Shown here in pieces: positions 6,366-6,726 of a stretch of DNA of 6,726 bases. Made by a program: the position numbers and the translations under genes. Origin of the DNA: Candidatus Kaiserbacteria bacterium (GTDB taxonomy: Bacteria; Patescibacteriota; Minisyncoccia; Phycocordibacterales; UBA918); the NCBI GenBank assembly GCA_007117575.1, contig SKGH01000081.1, positions 1 to 6,726 of the forward strand. Reading direction: 5' to 3'. The notes beneath the pieces are model-generated. The model had not been told where the DNA came from. It worked only from the letters and a program-made list of their open reading frames with translations, and did no database searches. Every line of letters starts with the position of its first letter. Positions within the stretch are counted from its first letter, which is position 1.

Positions 6366-6371
6366 TATAAT
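6366..6371 (+). promoter_or_regulatory. Candidate -10 box upstream of the last gene
   Basis: TATAAT is a perfect -10 consensus. Transcription would start near 6378 and leave a leader of about 23 bases that has no Shine-Dalgarno sequence. No good -35 box is visible at 17 bases (TTACTT, 6343-6348). TATAAA at 6387-6392 is a second candidate that would give a leaderless transcript. The promoter suggests that the downstream gene is transcribed separately from mrdA. Confidence 0.4.
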
Positions 6372-6400
6372 GTGAGAATAATTATTTATAAAATCATTTT

Positions 6401-6726
6401 ATGTCTATGCAAGTAAGGTCTTTATCGTATTTAAGGCTGTTTGGCTTTATTTTATTAACTTGTCTGGCTTTATTATTATTTTTGTTAAATAAACAGTTTG
6501 TATCTGCCAACAGTGAACAATGTCACATTTTTAATGATGCTAGCCAGGTAAGTCAGTTCGGAAACTTCGGTTCTCCGTTTTACGAAGTGGGAGATAGAAG
6601 TTTACTGGTTAAAGCCGGTTGTGTAAATAATATGGCCTCTATAGAGGTCGGTAACGGTCAAAGCAATATGTACATATTTAACACTGCGTATGTATGGAAT
6701 ACAAATACAAAAAAGTGGGAAAGTAG
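6401..6726 (+). CDS. Exported or membrane-anchored protein of unknown function, N-terminal part
   Basis: This open frame runs off the window edge after 108 complete codons, so its length and stop are unknown. I do not recognise the family. Residues 1-12 are mildly basic, and a hydrophobic core follows (about 13-29, LFGFILLTCLALLLFLL). VSA-N at 34-37 is a plausible signal peptidase site, so the mature part should lie outside the membrane. That part is polar and rich in Asn, Ser and Gly, with cysteines at 41 and 74 that could form a disulfide. It ends, within the window, in an aromatic stretch (YVWNTNTKKWES). The start could be ATG 6401 or ATG 6407, and neither has a Shine-Dalgarno site. It is separated from mrdA by 141 bases with its own promoter-like box, so its position next to the wall genes is weak evidence for a wall role. 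Confidence 0.7.
   Translation, partial: MSMQVRSLSYLRLFGFILLTCLALLLFLLNKQFVSANSEQCHIFNDASQVSQFGNFGSPFYEVGDRSLLVKAGCVNNMASIEVGNGQSNMYIFNTAYVWNTNTKKWES

Noticed and set aside
6257..6370. Possible UGA recoding: the frame after the mrdA TGA stays open for 36 codons to a TAA.
   Set aside because: The extension is Cys/Val-rich and not protein-like, PBP2 is complete at the TGA, and no other gene here has an internal TGA.

Overview
The window looks like a chromosomal segment from a member of the Candidate Phyla Radiation (Patescibacteria), most likely a Parcubacteria/Paceibacteria-type genome. This rests on the moderately AT-rich base composition, compact genes with weak or absent Shine-Dalgarno sites, a very short MreD-like protein, and a PBP2 whose cytoplasmic N-terminus carries an 'EEILLDSSNLPSFD...EGR' stretch that I associate from memory with this group. 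No ribosomal RNA or other phylogenetic marker is present, so the assignment is an inference. All genes read with the standard bacterial code: stops are TAA, TAA, TAG, TAG and TGA, and no gene is interrupted by an internal TGA.

Layout, all genes on the + strand. Positions 1-290 are non-coding as far as I can tell and hold copy 1 of a structured inverted repeat (32-142). proS (291-1991) encodes a bacterial-type prolyl-tRNA synthetase with an editing (INS) domain. The 294-base gap after it (1992-2285) holds copy 2 of the repeat (2051-2174), a GC-rich tail ending in a weak terminator-like hairpin, and a likely mreB promoter. A tight cluster follows: mreB (2286-3359), mreC (overlapping the end of mreB, to 4293), a miniature mreD-like gene (4299-4541) and mrdA/PBP2 (4550-6259). 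A 141-base AT-rich spacer contains an inverted repeat and a perfect TATAAT box. The window ends inside an unrecognised gene for an exported or membrane-anchored protein (6401 to the edge).

mreB-mreC-mreD-mrdA form one functional unit, the elongasome. Cytoplasmic MreB filaments connect through MreC and MreD to the PBP2 transpeptidase, which crosslinks new peptidoglycan along the cell's side wall. The partner glycosyltransferase gene rodA does not follow mrdA in this window. proS has no functional connection to them and appears to be a separate transcription unit.

The most interesting signal is the pair of intergenic repeats flanking proS. They share a conserved core (36 of 46 positions identical by hand alignment) and a closing stem whose two copies differ by compensatory base-pair changes. 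Smaller nested helices occur in the same order in both. This is what a structured RNA, or a folded DNA element, maintained by selection would look like. I do not recognise it as a known family.
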